Shown in pieces: positions 42,934-53,767 of a DNA stretch of 64,000 nt. This DNA is from Scopulariopsis brevicaulis (taxonomy: Eukaryota; Ascomycota; Sordariomycetes; Microascales; Microascaceae), in the NCBI GenBank assembly GCA_017657125.1, contig JAGFNX010000121.1:39398-103397 (forward strand), given 5' to 3'. The number at the start of each line of letters is the position of its first letter. Positions within the stretch are counted from its first letter, which is position 1. Below the pieces are notes generated by a model. That model was not told the DNA's origin and ran no database searches. It saw only the letters and a list, made by a program, of their open reading frames with translations. The translations under genes and the position numbers were made by a program.

Positions 42934-43857
42934 ATGGATGAAGAACCAAAGGCCTCGTTCGCCGGCCGTCTGAACATCGCAGACTACGCCTTCAAGGACA
43001 CCCCTCGCCGGAGCCCGCGCCTCTCCCGCACGGGCGCCTCGTCACCCGCCTCAACACCCACGCCGTCCCCCTCGCCCTCCAAGCGCAAGGCAACGACGGA
43101 CCTCGTCCCGCGGCCCCTCTCCGCCCCCTCCCTTCGTCAAAATCGCTCTCCCCGTCCAAAATCGTCCCCCGACCAAGACTCCCCCCGTTCGAAATCGCGG
43201 TCTCCAAAGAAAAGGAGCTCCGGCTACGCGCCGCCCTCAACCTACGCCCACCTCCGCGGCCTAACCGACTCCCTAGGCCCCTCCCTCCTCGTCCTCTTCG
43301 TGGGCCTCAACCCGGGCATCACGACCGCGCAGACGGGCCACGCGTACGCGCACCCCTCCAACCTCTTCTGGAAGCTCCTCCACAGCAGCGGCGTCACCAC
43401 GCGCCTGGTCCCCCCCTGCGAGGACAAGCGCATGCCGGAGGAGTACTCCCTCGGCCTAACCAACATCGTCGAGCGACCAAGCCGCAACGGCGCGGAGCTC
43501 AGCAAGGCCGAGATGGACGCCGGCGTCGAGGTGCTAGGCGAGAAGGCGCGGGCCTGCAAGGCCGAGGTGGTGTGCTTCGTCGGCAAGAGCATCTGGGAGA
43601 GCGTGTGGCGGGTGCGCAAGGGGAGGGGGATCAAGAAGGAGGAGTTCAGGTACGGGTGGCAGGACGAGGGGGAGAACTACCCGCCCGAGGGGGACTGGGC
43701 GGGTGCAAAGGTCTTTGTTGCGTCGAGCACGAGTGGTCTTGCGGCTACGCTTTCGCCGGCGGAGAAGGAGGCGATCTGGAGGGAGCTGGGGGTCTACGTC
43801 GAGAGGAGGCAAGCGGAGAGGGCGGAGGCGGCTGAGGCGGCTGAGGCAGGGACCTGA
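42934..43857 (+). CDS. G/T(U)-mismatch DNA glycosylase, Mug/TDG family
   Basis: Excises thymine or uracil mispaired with guanine; family orthologues include E. coli Mug and S. pombe Thp1. Intronless, 307 residues. The catalytic core begins at about 100. VGLNPGITTAQTGHAYAHP (residues 123-141) is the family first motif, with N126 in the place of the catalytic/water-binding Asn of Mug and TDG. SNLFWKLLHSSG follows. The second motif region is VFVASSTSGLAATLSPAEK (260-278), where the GL step intercalates in relatives. Residues 22-98 are Ser/Pro/Lys/Arg-rich with SPRPK/SPRSK-type repeats and PSKRK, probably disordered and DNA-binding or nuclear-localising. The last 20 residues are Ala/Glu-rich. It converges with the DUF726 gene at only 112 bp. 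Confidence 0.92.
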   Translation: MDEEPKASFAGRLNIADYAFKDTPRRSPRLSRTGASSPASTPTPSPSPSKRKATTDLVPRPLSAPSLRQNRSPRPKSSPDQDSPRSKSRSPKKRSSGYAPPSTYAHLRGLTDSLGPSLLVLFVGLNPGITTAQTGHAYAHPSNLFWKLLHSSGVTTRLVPPCEDKRMPEEYSLGLTNIVERPSRNGAELSKAEMDAGVEVLGEKARACKAEVVCFVGKSIWESVWRVRKGRGIKKEEFRYGWQDEGENYPPEGDWAGAKVFVASSTSGLAATLSPAEKEAIWRELGVYVERRQAERAEAAEAAEAGT

Positions 43858-43969
43858 ACCGGAAATCGGAAAACGCACGATACCCGGGGCTACTTTGTAA
43901 TATTATATGCTCTATAATCTGCACACGATAGAAAGAAAATACCCAACACGCACAGGTGGCGTCCCCTGT
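43858..43969. terminator. Short convergent 3' region
   Basis: Only 112 bp separate the stop codons of the Mug/TDG gene and the DUF726 gene. TAATATTATATGC at about 43898-43910 is AT-rich and may serve 3'-end formation in one or both directions. Confidence 0.4.
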
Positions 43970-46461
43970 TCACTCCGAGTCGTAGCTCACCATCCGGATT
44001 CCGGCCCCCTCCCCGTCCGACGCGCCGTCACACACCGTCAGCGTCGCAGAGTAACTATCATGCAACGGGCTGCGCACCACGTCCGGCATGCCGACCGGCA
44101 CCTCGCTCGAGAGGCTCTTTGGTTCCGTGGCGGCGGCGTGCGGCACACCGCGGAGGGGCAGCTCGAAGGACCGCGCGGAGTTTGAAGAGGAGGCGGCGTT
44201 TTTGGGCGGTTCTTCGGCGGAGGCGGAGGGGGTGGTGTGAGCCGTGGATTCTTGGCTCATTGCGGCAGGGGTTGAGAAGGATGCCGTGGTGGATGGGGTG
44301 GCGCTCCTAGGTGCTTGTCCCGAAAGTACAGAGACTGTGGGGCCCTGCTCCATCACGGCCGCCTTCCTAGGCGCTGTCTGCACCTCCGGCCTCGCGCTAC
44401 CAGGTCCACGAGACAACTCTCCGAGTAGCGCGGATGACCCGGGTGTAGCGAGCGACTTAGGCTCCGCCGCGTCGTCAAACTGGATAAGCTCTCCCACGTC
44501 GCCGGCGCCCTTAGCGCCCTCCCCTACAACGCTCAGGTCCTCCTCACGCTCAATGGGGCGGTCCCCGCCCCGCACATTCGCGAAGCCGCACCGCGCGAGG
44601 ACCTGGCTAGTGAGCTCCGGGTACCGCAGGTGGCCGCTCACCTCAGCGCTCAGGTCGAGGTTCTGGACGCCGCGGACGCCCTTGATGGGCTGCAGGCCCG
44701 CGACGCCGAACTGCAGGCTGTGCGTGCGATACAGGAAGCCCAGTATATAGTCGTTCTCTGTGTACACGTTAAAGATGTTCCCCGCGACCACGCTGCGCAG
44801 CCTCTGCCACACCGGGGCGTCTGACGGCGCCGGTGCGCCGATGAGGACCACCGTGTCGACCAGCCCGAAGGCCTTGCGCTCAGCGAGGGACCGCAGGCAC
44901 GTGTAGATAGCACGTGCCCCGAGCGAGTAACCTATGAGCGTGACGGGCCGTTCGCCCTGCACCTTGTTGATGAGCGCGTCGGCCAGGACCTCGCCCGCCT
45001 TCTCGGACCGGTTGAGCGCGAGGTTCCAGGGGTTGTCGACGTTGGAGGCCACGTTGAGGACGTAGGCTGGCCAGAGCGCCGCCCAGAGCGACGCGAGGAC
45101 GGTGCGCCGGAGTATCTCGATCTTCACAGTCCTCCACGCGTAGCTCGAGACCATGCCCTCAAGAGCCCGGCCCAAAGCTAGGAGCTTGTCCATCTCGTAG
45201 CGGAGCGCAAAGACCTCGGTGTCGTCGCCGAGACCGGCCCAGGGCTTCGTGATGTCGTCTTCCGAGGTCAGCCAGCCATTGATGCCGATCGTGACGCGGA
45301 GCCGCCTGGACTTGTTCTCTTCTCGCGCTGTCTCGGGCTCCGACGACGATTCTTGGAGGGGAATAAAGCGGAAGTCCTCCACTTCCCTGGCGTAGCTGTC
45401 CATCATCTCTCCCTGGGCGAACTTAGCGGCCGCGTAGTCAATGCTGAGCGGGCTTCACTTACCGTCATCTTCGCGCCAAACGCACCGAAGAGCGTCCCCA
45501 CGAGAGCGCCATTCATCCAAAATATGCCCAGGAAACTAGCCACGCCGCCCAGGCCAACACTCCCCATCAGCCCGCCGATTGCCCCCGCAACGACCGGCGC
45601 TGCGAGGCCCCCTGTTATTCCAATGACTGCCGCGCCGGCGACGGACGCAAGCCCGACCTTCCAGAAGCGGTTCGACTGTCCTTCCTCCCGCCTCTTCTCC
45701 GTCTCGGCCTCGGCCGACATGGCCGCCTTTTTCTTCTCCGCCTCCGAGGACGCCACGAGCAGCGACTCTGCGACGGCCGTCTCCTCTGACATGAGCAATG
45801 ACACGGGTAGTTTCAAGGACGATGTTAGATAGAGAAGAAAGACTCGGGCGTGGGCCGGGTAGCTGCCGTTGGCAAGGAGCAGGAGCAACACGCAGCCGAG
45901 AATGTCTTTCCGGTCGTGGAAGGACAGGGTGGACAGGCGGGTCTGGGTTGGCCTGTAGAGGGCGTTCAGGGCTGCTATTTCCGGCCTCTCGGCGCCCGAA
46001 CTCCCGCCCTCGTCGAAGCCCATGAGGTCGTCGCCGTAGAAAGACGGCTCCGGAGCACTGGCGAGCTGCTCCAGCCGCTTCTTCCTCCCATCTAGGACTT
46101 TTGCGTCGTCGCGCTCGAGGACAATATCCTTTAGGCTCTTGAGGAAATCGGACGCCCACTTGTTCATGAACTCCAGGGCGTCGAGTCGTAGTGTGAGTAG
46201 CTTCTGGTTAGGTGGCGGCACGGATCTGCCTGGCTGCACGGGAGGCCGCGAGTGGCGATCACCTTGTTCGCTCTCGCCATCGTAGAGGGTATCATCGTCA
46301 GACCAGCCCCCGGGGTCCGGTTCGACATCATCGCCCTTGTCCAGCTCCAGCTGGGAGCGCATGTGAGATAGAATCTCGTTGGCGAGGTTGTAGAGGGCCT
46401 TGCGCCGCGCGGGGTTGAGCACGACCAGCAGCTGCCGGGGGTCTGCGGCCGAGGGTGGCAT
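43970..46461 (-). CDS. DUF726 alpha/beta-hydrolase membrane protein (TMCO4/Mil1-like)
   Basis: Function not firmly known; relatives are yeast Mil1 (YFL034W) and human TMCO4, predicted lipases. Two exons on the minus strand, 46461-45463 and 45412-43970 (intron 50 bp), give 813 residues. The N-terminal third is helical and polar. Residues 266-330 are a Gly-rich hydrophobic region with two to three membrane segments (GLASVAGAAVIGITGGLAAP; SFLGIFWMNGALVGTLFGAF). The splice joins AKMT to GEMMDSYAREVEDFRF, the start of the hydrolase. The nucleophile elbow GYSLGAR gives S496; D554 (ENDYILGF) and H594 (SGHLRYP) complete a likely triad. The C-terminal 190 residues are Ser/Thr/Pro-rich and disordered. 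The start was set at the first ATG (MPPSAADPRQ); the frame upstream opens only on TTG. Confidence 0.88.
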
Positions 46462-47175
46462 GCTGGGGCTCGGTATAGGTTCCCTTGTGTACAAATATAA
46501 CAATGATTCTGGATATGTTTACTATGTAAGGATATGAAGGGAGCCTGATGGATAGTGAGGAGGTGCCTACCGGCCACAGGGGTGAAATCAGATTAGGCTA
46601 CCATGTAAGAGGCGGGCGCGACAGCGATAGAGGTGTTGGGCGAAATGTGATGTATGCAGGAGTACTCTCCCCAAGCAACCCCAGTCACCCCGGCGCTAAC
46701 AACACACTCGCAGCCAACGACAAATGCAAACAAAATTAAAGAAAATTTCCCCTGGGCGCAGAGAAGCATATGATGTCTAGATTCAAGGTTGAACGGACGT
46801 ACACCTCCGTCCTGCCCAAGCAACTCGGACCAGACATTTCAGCCAGTACCTTTTCAAGGGTATCGCTTATGTCAGTTGATAAGGGCAACTCCGGGTTCGC
46901 GCCTTGATTACGAGGCCGCCGGTCTCCGCCACATCTTAGGTCTAGCGCCTCGGCGGCGAATCCACTCACAGGGTGGGCTGGCCCCGCCCCCCGCTACCGC
47001 AAACGAAAAAAAAAATTCAATCCAAAAATTCTTCTTCAAGACGTCGGGACTCTGGCCTGCAACCCTCCCAACACAAACCCCCCTCATCCCCGCCAACTCT
47101 TTCCCACCCTCGTCCTTCTTCGTCCTCTTCTGCACCCTTTAGTTGTCAACAACAAGCAGATTTTCTTCAGACACA
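46462..47175. promoter_or_regulatory. Divergent promoter region, DUF726 gene and SSB1
   Basis: 714 bp lie between two divergent start codons. The SSB1-proximal part (46975-47175) is C-rich with an A run near 47007-47017 and then CTTCTTC tracts, as seen before highly expressed fungal genes. I found no clear heat-shock element, in line with Ssb being a growth-linked rather than heat-induced Hsp70. Confidence 0.4.
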
Positions 47176-47873
47176 ATGGCGGACGAAGTTTACGATGGTG
47201 CCGTCGGCATCGACCTGGGTAAGAACGAGCCAGGGCTCACCGCTCTCGGGCGCCCTCCAACACTTTGTCCCCCGCATCGTCGCACCTCGCTCACACAATT
47301 TTTCTCTTCGCAGGCACGACCTACTCCTGTGTCGCTACCTACGAGGGCAACAATGTCGAGATCATTGCCAACGAGCAGGGTAGCTTCACCACCCCCTCGT
47401 TCGTCTCCTTCACCGAGAAGGAGCGGTTGATCGGTGAGGCGGCCAAGAACCAGGCGGCCATGAACCCCCGCAACACCGTCTTCGACATCAAGTACGTTTT
47501 CCCGCACGCCTTGCGCTAGGCTAGGCATTCCCCGGCTCAAACGAACAAGCACTGACTGGTCTTTACAGGCGTCTTATCGGTCGCCCCTTCGATGACCCCA
47601 TCGTCAAGAAGGACACCGAGAGCTGGCCCTTCAAGGTCATCGACGATGGCGGCAACCCCAAGGTCGAGGTCGACTACCTCGGCGAGACCAAGTCGTTCTC
47701 TCCCCAGGAGATTTCCGCCATGGTCCTCACCAAGGTAAGAATTTGATAGGACGAACCCCACTCTGTGTGGGCCCCGCCCCCGCGACCGGGGAAATTTCGT
47801 GACCAGGGTCCTAACGGTCTTCCGCGAATAGATGAAGGAGATTGCCGAGGCCAAGCTCGGCAAGAAGGTTGAG

Positions 47874-47909
<36 letters not shown>

Positions 47910-49347
47910 AACCAGCGTCAGGCCACCAAGGACGCCGGTGCCATTTCTGGCCTCAACGTCCTCCGTATCATCAACGAGCCTACCGCCGCCGCCATTGCGT
48001 ACGGTCTCGGTGCCGGCAAGTCTGGCAAGGAGCGTCACGTGCTCATCTACGATCTCGGTGGTGGTACCTTCGATGTTTCTCTCCTGAACATCCAGGGCGG
48101 TGTCTTCACCGTCAAGGCCACCGCTGGTGACACTCATCTTGGTGGTCAGGACTTCGACACCAACCTCCTTGAGCACTGCAAGAAGGAGTTCACGCGGAAG
48201 TCCAAGAAGGACATCGGCAACGACCCCCGTGCCCTCCGTCGTCTCCGGACTGCTTGCGAGCGCGCCAAGAGGACCCTGTCCAGCGGTGCCCAGGCCACCA
48301 TTGAGATCGACTCTCTCTTCGATGGCGAGGACTTCGCCTTCCAGCTGACCCGTGCTCGCTTCGAGGACCTCAACGCTAAGTCCTTTGCTGGTACTCTCGA
48401 CCCTGTCGCCTCCGTCCTGAAGGATGCCGCTCTCGAGAAGAGCCAGGTTGACGAGATTGTCCTCGTTGGTGGCTCTACCCGTATCCCCAAGATCCAGAAG
48501 CTCCTGTCGGACTTCTTCGGTGGCAAGAAGCTCGAGAAGAGCATCAACCCCGATGAGGCCGTCGCCTACGGTGCCGCCGTCCAGGCCGGTATCCTCTCCG
48601 GCAAGGCCACCTCGGCCGACACCGCCGACCTCCTCCTTCTTGACGTCGTCCCCCTTTCGCTCGGTGTCGCCATGGAGGGCAACATCTTCGCGCCCGTCGT
48701 GTCGCGTGGCCAGACCGTCCCCACCATCAAGAAGAGGACCTTCACCACTGTTGCCGACATGCAGCAGACCGTGCAGTTCCCCGTCTTCCAGGGTGAGCGT
48801 GTCAACTGCGAGGACAACACCTCTCTCGGAGAGTTCACCCTCGCTCCCATCCCTCCCATGAAGGCCGGCGAGCCCGTCCTCGAGGTCGTCTTCGAGGTCG
48901 ACGTCAACGGTATCCTCAAGGTCACTGCCACCGAGAAGACCTCGGGCCGCAGCGCCAACATTACCATCAGCAACTCTGTTGGTAAGCTCTCGTCCTCTGA
49001 GATTGAGGGCATGATCAACGGTAAGAACTTCCCACGATAATTCTCCAATCCCAGGCACAGTTGCTAACGGTCGGATAGATGCCGAGAAGTACAAGACCAA
49101 CGATGAGGCCTTCCACAAGAGGTTCGAGGCCAAGCAGCACCTCGAGAACTACATCACCCACGTCGAGGAGCTCGTCTCTGACCCCTCGCTGTCGCTCAAG
49201 CTCAAGCGCGGCCAGAAGGACAAGATCGAGGCCACCATCAGCGACGCGATGGGCGCCCTTGAGATCAACGACACCACCGCCGAGGAGCTCAGGAAGCAGG
49301 AGCTCGCCCTCAAGCGTCTCGTGACCAAGGCCATGTCCAGCCGTTAA
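47176..49347 (+). CDS. SSB1: Hsp70 chaperone Ssb (ribosome-associated)
   Basis: Binds nascent chains at the ribosome exit together with the RAC co-chaperones. Five exons (47176-47218, 47314-47491, 47569-47734, 47832-49020, 49079-49347) give 614 residues, the standard Ssb length. The first splice restores GIDLGTTYSCVATYEG. Other Hsp70 signatures are IYDLGGGTFDVSLL, VLVGGSTRIPKIQKLL and NEPTAAAIAYGL. Ssb-type features are EGNNVEIIANEQGSFTTPS and a C-terminus ending in AMSSR with no EEVD. Intron donors are GTAAGA, GTACGT, GTAAGA and GTAAGA. Codon use is strongly biased to C-ending codons, as in highly expressed genes. The open frame of 440 codons on the opposite strand is a shadow of this bias. 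Confidence 0.97.
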
Positions 49348-49937
49348 ACGGGATGAGTAAGGGTGTGTGTGTTGGGGGGATGGGGGGGGAAGGCGTTACC
49401 TGGGTTTACGACTTTTGAAAGACTCGAAACCTCATGTCCATGTCATGACTAAAAAAGCGTGGCGAGGCGGTAATGGAAATGGGGATATTCCAAGAAAGGT
49501 GGAGGAGGGGGGCAATATCAACGATTTTTTCCAGCTTTGAGCAAGATTGAGGGTCATAGTCTTTTTTCATGTTTATTTTTTTGTTGCTTACTGTTTCTTT
49601 TGTCATGTCTTTACCAAAAGTTGGGACAAAAAGGCGCCTGCTGTCAGGGGGAAAAAAGGGGGAAGAGGAGGGGAAATTCCTTTTTTCCTGTCGGGCCGGC
49701 ACGTTGGTCGTTTCTCATGACCTGTAGAGGACCTAGGCTGAGGTAGTGTGACATGATAGTGTCAATGAAGTTTTGTGTCGTTAACTGGTCTCGGATGCTT
49801 TGGTCGTGGTAGTGTCGGTGTCGATGTGACTCGTGATATGTTCCTCAGTTTGTAAAAGGAATACCCGGGGCAGTGATATGTTCGGATCAACAGGAGACTA
49901 TAAACTCATCCCTGAGACGAACCTCGCCCCTATCACC
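49348..49937. other. Convergent 3' region SSB1 / F-box-like gene
   Basis: 590 bp between two convergent stops. The plus strand after the SSB1 stop is G-rich then T-rich (49560-49600), as in a 3' UTR. No other gene is seen. Confidence 0.4.
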
Positions 49938-50570
49938 TCACCTCCCCACAGCTACAATGTTCACCTCCCCCCCAAGCCTCTCCGCCATCAACCTCCAATC
50001 AATCTCCACGGCTCCTCTCTTCGCCCCGCGGACCCCCTGCACCCAGCACGCCGTCCCGGGGTGGAACTCGCACCATCCCGCCCTGTGCACCCCGCCCACC
50101 CACAGCTCCGCCCCCTCGAGATACGGATCCGCCAGCACGCCCGCGATCTCCGCGCACAGGCCCCTCGGCAGCTCAGCCCCCGCGCCGCCGGGGAGCGAGA
50201 CGCCGCCTTCCCTCAGATCGATCCGCAGGCGGCGGAGGGAGCCGTTCAGCAGGGCGTCGGAGAGGAGGGGGAGGACGGTCTTGACGTGCGCTTCGCGGAG
50301 GCGGGGCAGGGCGAGGTTTAGGTTGCGGAGGCGGAGGAGGGCGGCGCGCGGGAGGTGGGCGAGGGATTGCGGGGTGGAGATGAAGGTGTTGAGGGTGAAG
50401 AAGGCGTGGGTTGTGGGGATGTGGATTAGGGGGTGGGAGAGGAGGAGCGGGAGGGGCGGGTGCGAGGTGGAGGAGGTTAGGGGGAGGGTCTGGTGGGCTG
50501 GGAGGAGGTGGGATAGGATCTGGGCGCGGAGCTCCGGGGGGAGGTCGAAGAAGCGGTGGAAGGAGGACAT
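49938..50570 (-). CDS. Small F-box-like protein, function unknown
   Basis: Intronless, 210 residues from the ATG at 50570. The N-terminus, MSSFHRFFDLPPELRAQILS, resembles the first helix of an F-box (LPPELR..IL). The following Leu-rich sequence (LAHLPRAALLRLRNLNLALP; TVLPLLSDALLNGSLRRLRI) could form leucine-rich-type helices. The C-terminal third holds ELWVGGVHRAGWCEFHPG, common in uncharacterised fungal F-box-like proteins. If it is an F-box protein it would recruit substrates to an SCF ligase, but no substrate can be named. The longer upstream extension to 50831 opens with no ATG-proximal domain and is low complexity, so I chose the inner ATG. Confidence 0.65.
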   Translation of the reverse strand: MSSFHRFFDLPPELRAQILSHLLPAHQTLPLTSSTSHPPLPLLLSHPLIHIPTTHAFFTLNTFISTPQSLAHLPRAALLRLRNLNLALPRLREAHVKTVLPLLSDALLNGSLRRLRIDLREGGVSLPGGAGAELPRGLCAEIAGVLADPYLEGAELWVGGVHRAGWCEFHPGTACWVQGVRGAKRGAVEIDWRLMAERLGGEVNIVAVGR

Positions 50571-53500
50571 CCGGTGGGCGCGGGTTGCCGTTGCGGGTTC
50601 GATGATGTCACGAGACACGACTTCTTTGGCGTTTGGCTTGTTTCTGAAGCTCGGGGTTGGGTCGGGATATTGGCGCGGGTTCGCGGATCTGGCGCGAGAT
50701 TGTGATTCGCGGGGTCGAGGCGTTGCGGCTGGGCGCTGTGAGGCATTCACTGGGGGACATGTGACCGCGGCGAACCCTGGCGTCGGGGCCCGCATAATAT
50801 GGCCGCCGCTAGGTCGGTGCCTGCCCAGCACGTGCCCCCGTATCTTGGGGGCAAATCGCTGCCTAGAGATAATGTCCCACGAGCTCGACTTCGCTCTGCC
50901 AGCTGTGCCCGCCGATCAAAGACCCCCTTATCCTCTGAACATCCGCCAAGTCGAACCTGCAACGTCGATCCGGGCGGCAGATCCCTTGCAATCCACCGTA
51001 TTTCCTAGTCTCCCCCCCAGGCCCCCAGGGTGCAAACAGAAGACGCCAATCCCCCATTTCGGACACGCCGGGAGAAGGAAAGAGCAGATAGTTTACGTTA
51101 CGTACAGCGTTGCTCTCAGTGGACTGGCTATATCCTACATGAACCTCAAAGAAGCCGGCATCTTTTTATCCGGCGGCTCCAAAGATGGGGGTTCCTCTTA
51201 CACAAATGCTTTTACGCAGGAAAAGAGAAACAGGGTGTGAGCCCTCGCCGCGCCAAGAACCAGCCAACGCCGAATCCCGCACCCAGGCCCCCAAGCCCAG
51301 GGGCAGTCCCACGCATCACCCCGGACCTCAGAAACGCCGCTCCAGACACGAAACCTGTTCGGCATGCCCACCGCTCGTTTCGTCCCAGCTTGGTGGGACA
51401 AGAAGCATTGTGGGACAAGGAGGGTAGCCACCGCCTGACCACTCCTTTAAGCTTGCAATATCCTCCACTAGTTCAGGCACGGGAGGGCGTGTCTTATCTC
51501 TTGTATCTGTATGGAGGGCGCGGGGGGAGAAAGGGGATACCCCGCCACCCTGCAACGCGAGTTCGCCTTGATTTCTAGCTTTTCCGCGCAAGGTGCGGGA
51601 GGACAGCATCAAGCTCGGCCTGCTCGGGGAGTTCCACGTATGGATGATACCTCGTAGCCTTGCTCTCCGCCCCCTTTCGCCACGGTCTCCTTTCCATTGA
51701 TGAGCGGACGGTGGACGAGGCATGACGTGACCGGGGTCCTGTGACACGGTGAGAGGACGCGTGTCTGGGTTCTCCCCGCTAGGTCTCGGACTTAAGCATC
51801 TCCCAAGGGCCACGGCCCCGAGTCCTGCAACAGCCTACTCAGTCACGTAAGGAAGCAATGAGCTCACGTTTGTGTGTTCAGCGCCACTCTGCCAGCCTGT
51901 CGCGCTCCCAAAAAGACCCCTCGACCTCGCTTTCCGAGAACACCGAGGACGACACGATCCCGTCTCAAAAGCCACTTCCAGCTTGCAGCACTCCCGAACG
52001 AATGAGAGCCAGAGGCCAGGTATCCGCGGCGGCGCTTCCGCGTCGCAGCCCGGGCGCATGCGAGAGTGCTGCCACTTACGCCTTGGGGGTGTAAGTCAGG
52101 GCTTTCCACGCCCGTCCGCCGCCCCTCGCACCGCTCGCCACTCCTCGCTCCTCGCTTGCTCCTCTTCTGCGCCGGCATATGCATGCGAGTGTCCTCCTAC
52201 TAGCATAATTACTTGTACAGACATCTGCATAATACAGGGAACGGGAAAAGGAACTCAAGGCGCACATGCTTCCTCGCAACAGGCGGGGGGCTTCGGTACC
52301 GCGGCTGGCCGGGAGCAGACCGCCACCGCTCTCCGGGGTCTCCTGCCACTGCCCCCAAACCATCCACCCACCCGTCCTGACATCACCCAGGGGTCGGCCA
52401 GCCAGGGTCCTCGGCATTCCTGTCCCCTTCGCCCGCCCAGGCAAGATGCCCCACATGCCCATAACGTAAAGCAGGCCCCAAACCCACGCAAAACCCGCCG
52501 CTGTCCCAGCCAGCCAGCCGCCTACATGTACTTTTATGGGTACGACACCGCCGTCCGTAAGCCGACGCCGACACTACACGGGTCTAAACACCTAAATACC
52601 AACGTAACAGAAACCGAACAAAAAAGGAAGGGGGGAAACCTGTTCAGTGAAGGGGTATGATTCGTTGGCCCCCCACCTCCTTGGGAGCTACCGAGTAGCG
52701 CGGGAGAAAAATCCTCGGTGAAAGTAGATCGAATCCACCACGGTACCGAGCAGGGTATCCAAAAGATACAAGTACACCTACTTGTACGGGCACAAGCATG
52801 CAGGCAAGAAGGCCGGGCCCGGTGAAAATATTTCAAGAGAAAAAAAAAATCAAAAATACGACGTGTCTCGTTACGTACGTGCGCCCTAAAAAAACGCCAT
52901 CTCTCTAAGATGGCATGACTTTTCCTTGGTAGTTTTCCATTCTTCTCTTCTATCGGTGTCCGCCGCCACGTCCCATTTCACCGATACACATCACAACTCG
53001 GGACCCCCGCCACTCAACCCACCCCCCTCGCACTTTCGCACCCTCGCACCCCCTCCCCGCACCCACAGCTCCTCGACCCCTGCCAACGACATCGCGTTCC
53101 CACCTGACCACCACGGCTCCCACGCATCCAAACCGCGAACCCCCACTGCCCGACCCACACCAGCTCGGAGCTCTCCCTCTGCCCCTCGTCCCCCCTCCAT
53201 CAGCGATTCCCCCGTTCCAGAAAGTCTTGCTCTTTTACTTGTCCTCGTATTCGGACGTGTAAGTCGCGGCCACGCTTGGAAGCCGCCTGAATCCACCACA
53301 TGTGTCCAAGTAATGAGCGACGGGGGGATAAAATCCGAGACTTCAAGACGCACCGCTAAGGGTGCCTAAACCCACGCTACCACACCCCTCCGTAAGATAA
53401 ATCGCTTGTGTGCTTCCAAAAATATGTTGTGTAATTCATTTTCATGTACGAGGTAGATACGCCTCTCCTCCCATGTTATTCGCCCCGTCCAAAGCCAGTA

Positions 53501-53767
53501 CTCCCAAGCTCGCTAATCGAAAAGAAAAGAAGAAAACTCCGCTTTTCATAAACTGTTTTTCTCAAGTTGTTTTGAGCATTCAAATGAAAAGTATGCTGCC
53601 GATCAATCCCATGTCCCTTTTATATAGTTTCATAATAATACCACAACTCCAAACGTGAAGCATCAAAAGAAGCCAAAGAAAAAAAAGAAAAAAAAAGAAA
53701 AAAACAGTGACATCAGTGCCCCGTCAAACTCGCGTTTGAAAGACGTCATCCCAGCCGAGAGTCTTAC
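50571..53767. other. 3.2-kb gene-poor stretch
   Basis: No gene can be supported. Frames of 160-260 codons occur (for example 51872-52660) but lack motifs, and most open on non-ATG codons. The right part shows A-rich (52830-52860 and 53675-53705) and C-rich (52980-53070) tracts that look like untranslated leader or 3' sequence. Confidence 0.4.

Noticed and set aside
47811..49133. 440-codon open frame on the minus strand
   Set aside because: Exact antisense of SSB1 exon 4; it arises from the strong C-ending codon bias and has only low-complexity Gly/Glu/Leu content.
49873..51240. 455-codon plus-strand frame
   Set aside because: Overlaps the F-box-like gene in antisense; Gly/Arg/Trp-rich and without recognisable domain. 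The minus-strand product is more protein-like.
51872..52660. 262-codon plus-strand frame
   Set aside because: Opens on GTG rather than ATG, no motif, composition like non-coding C-rich DNA.
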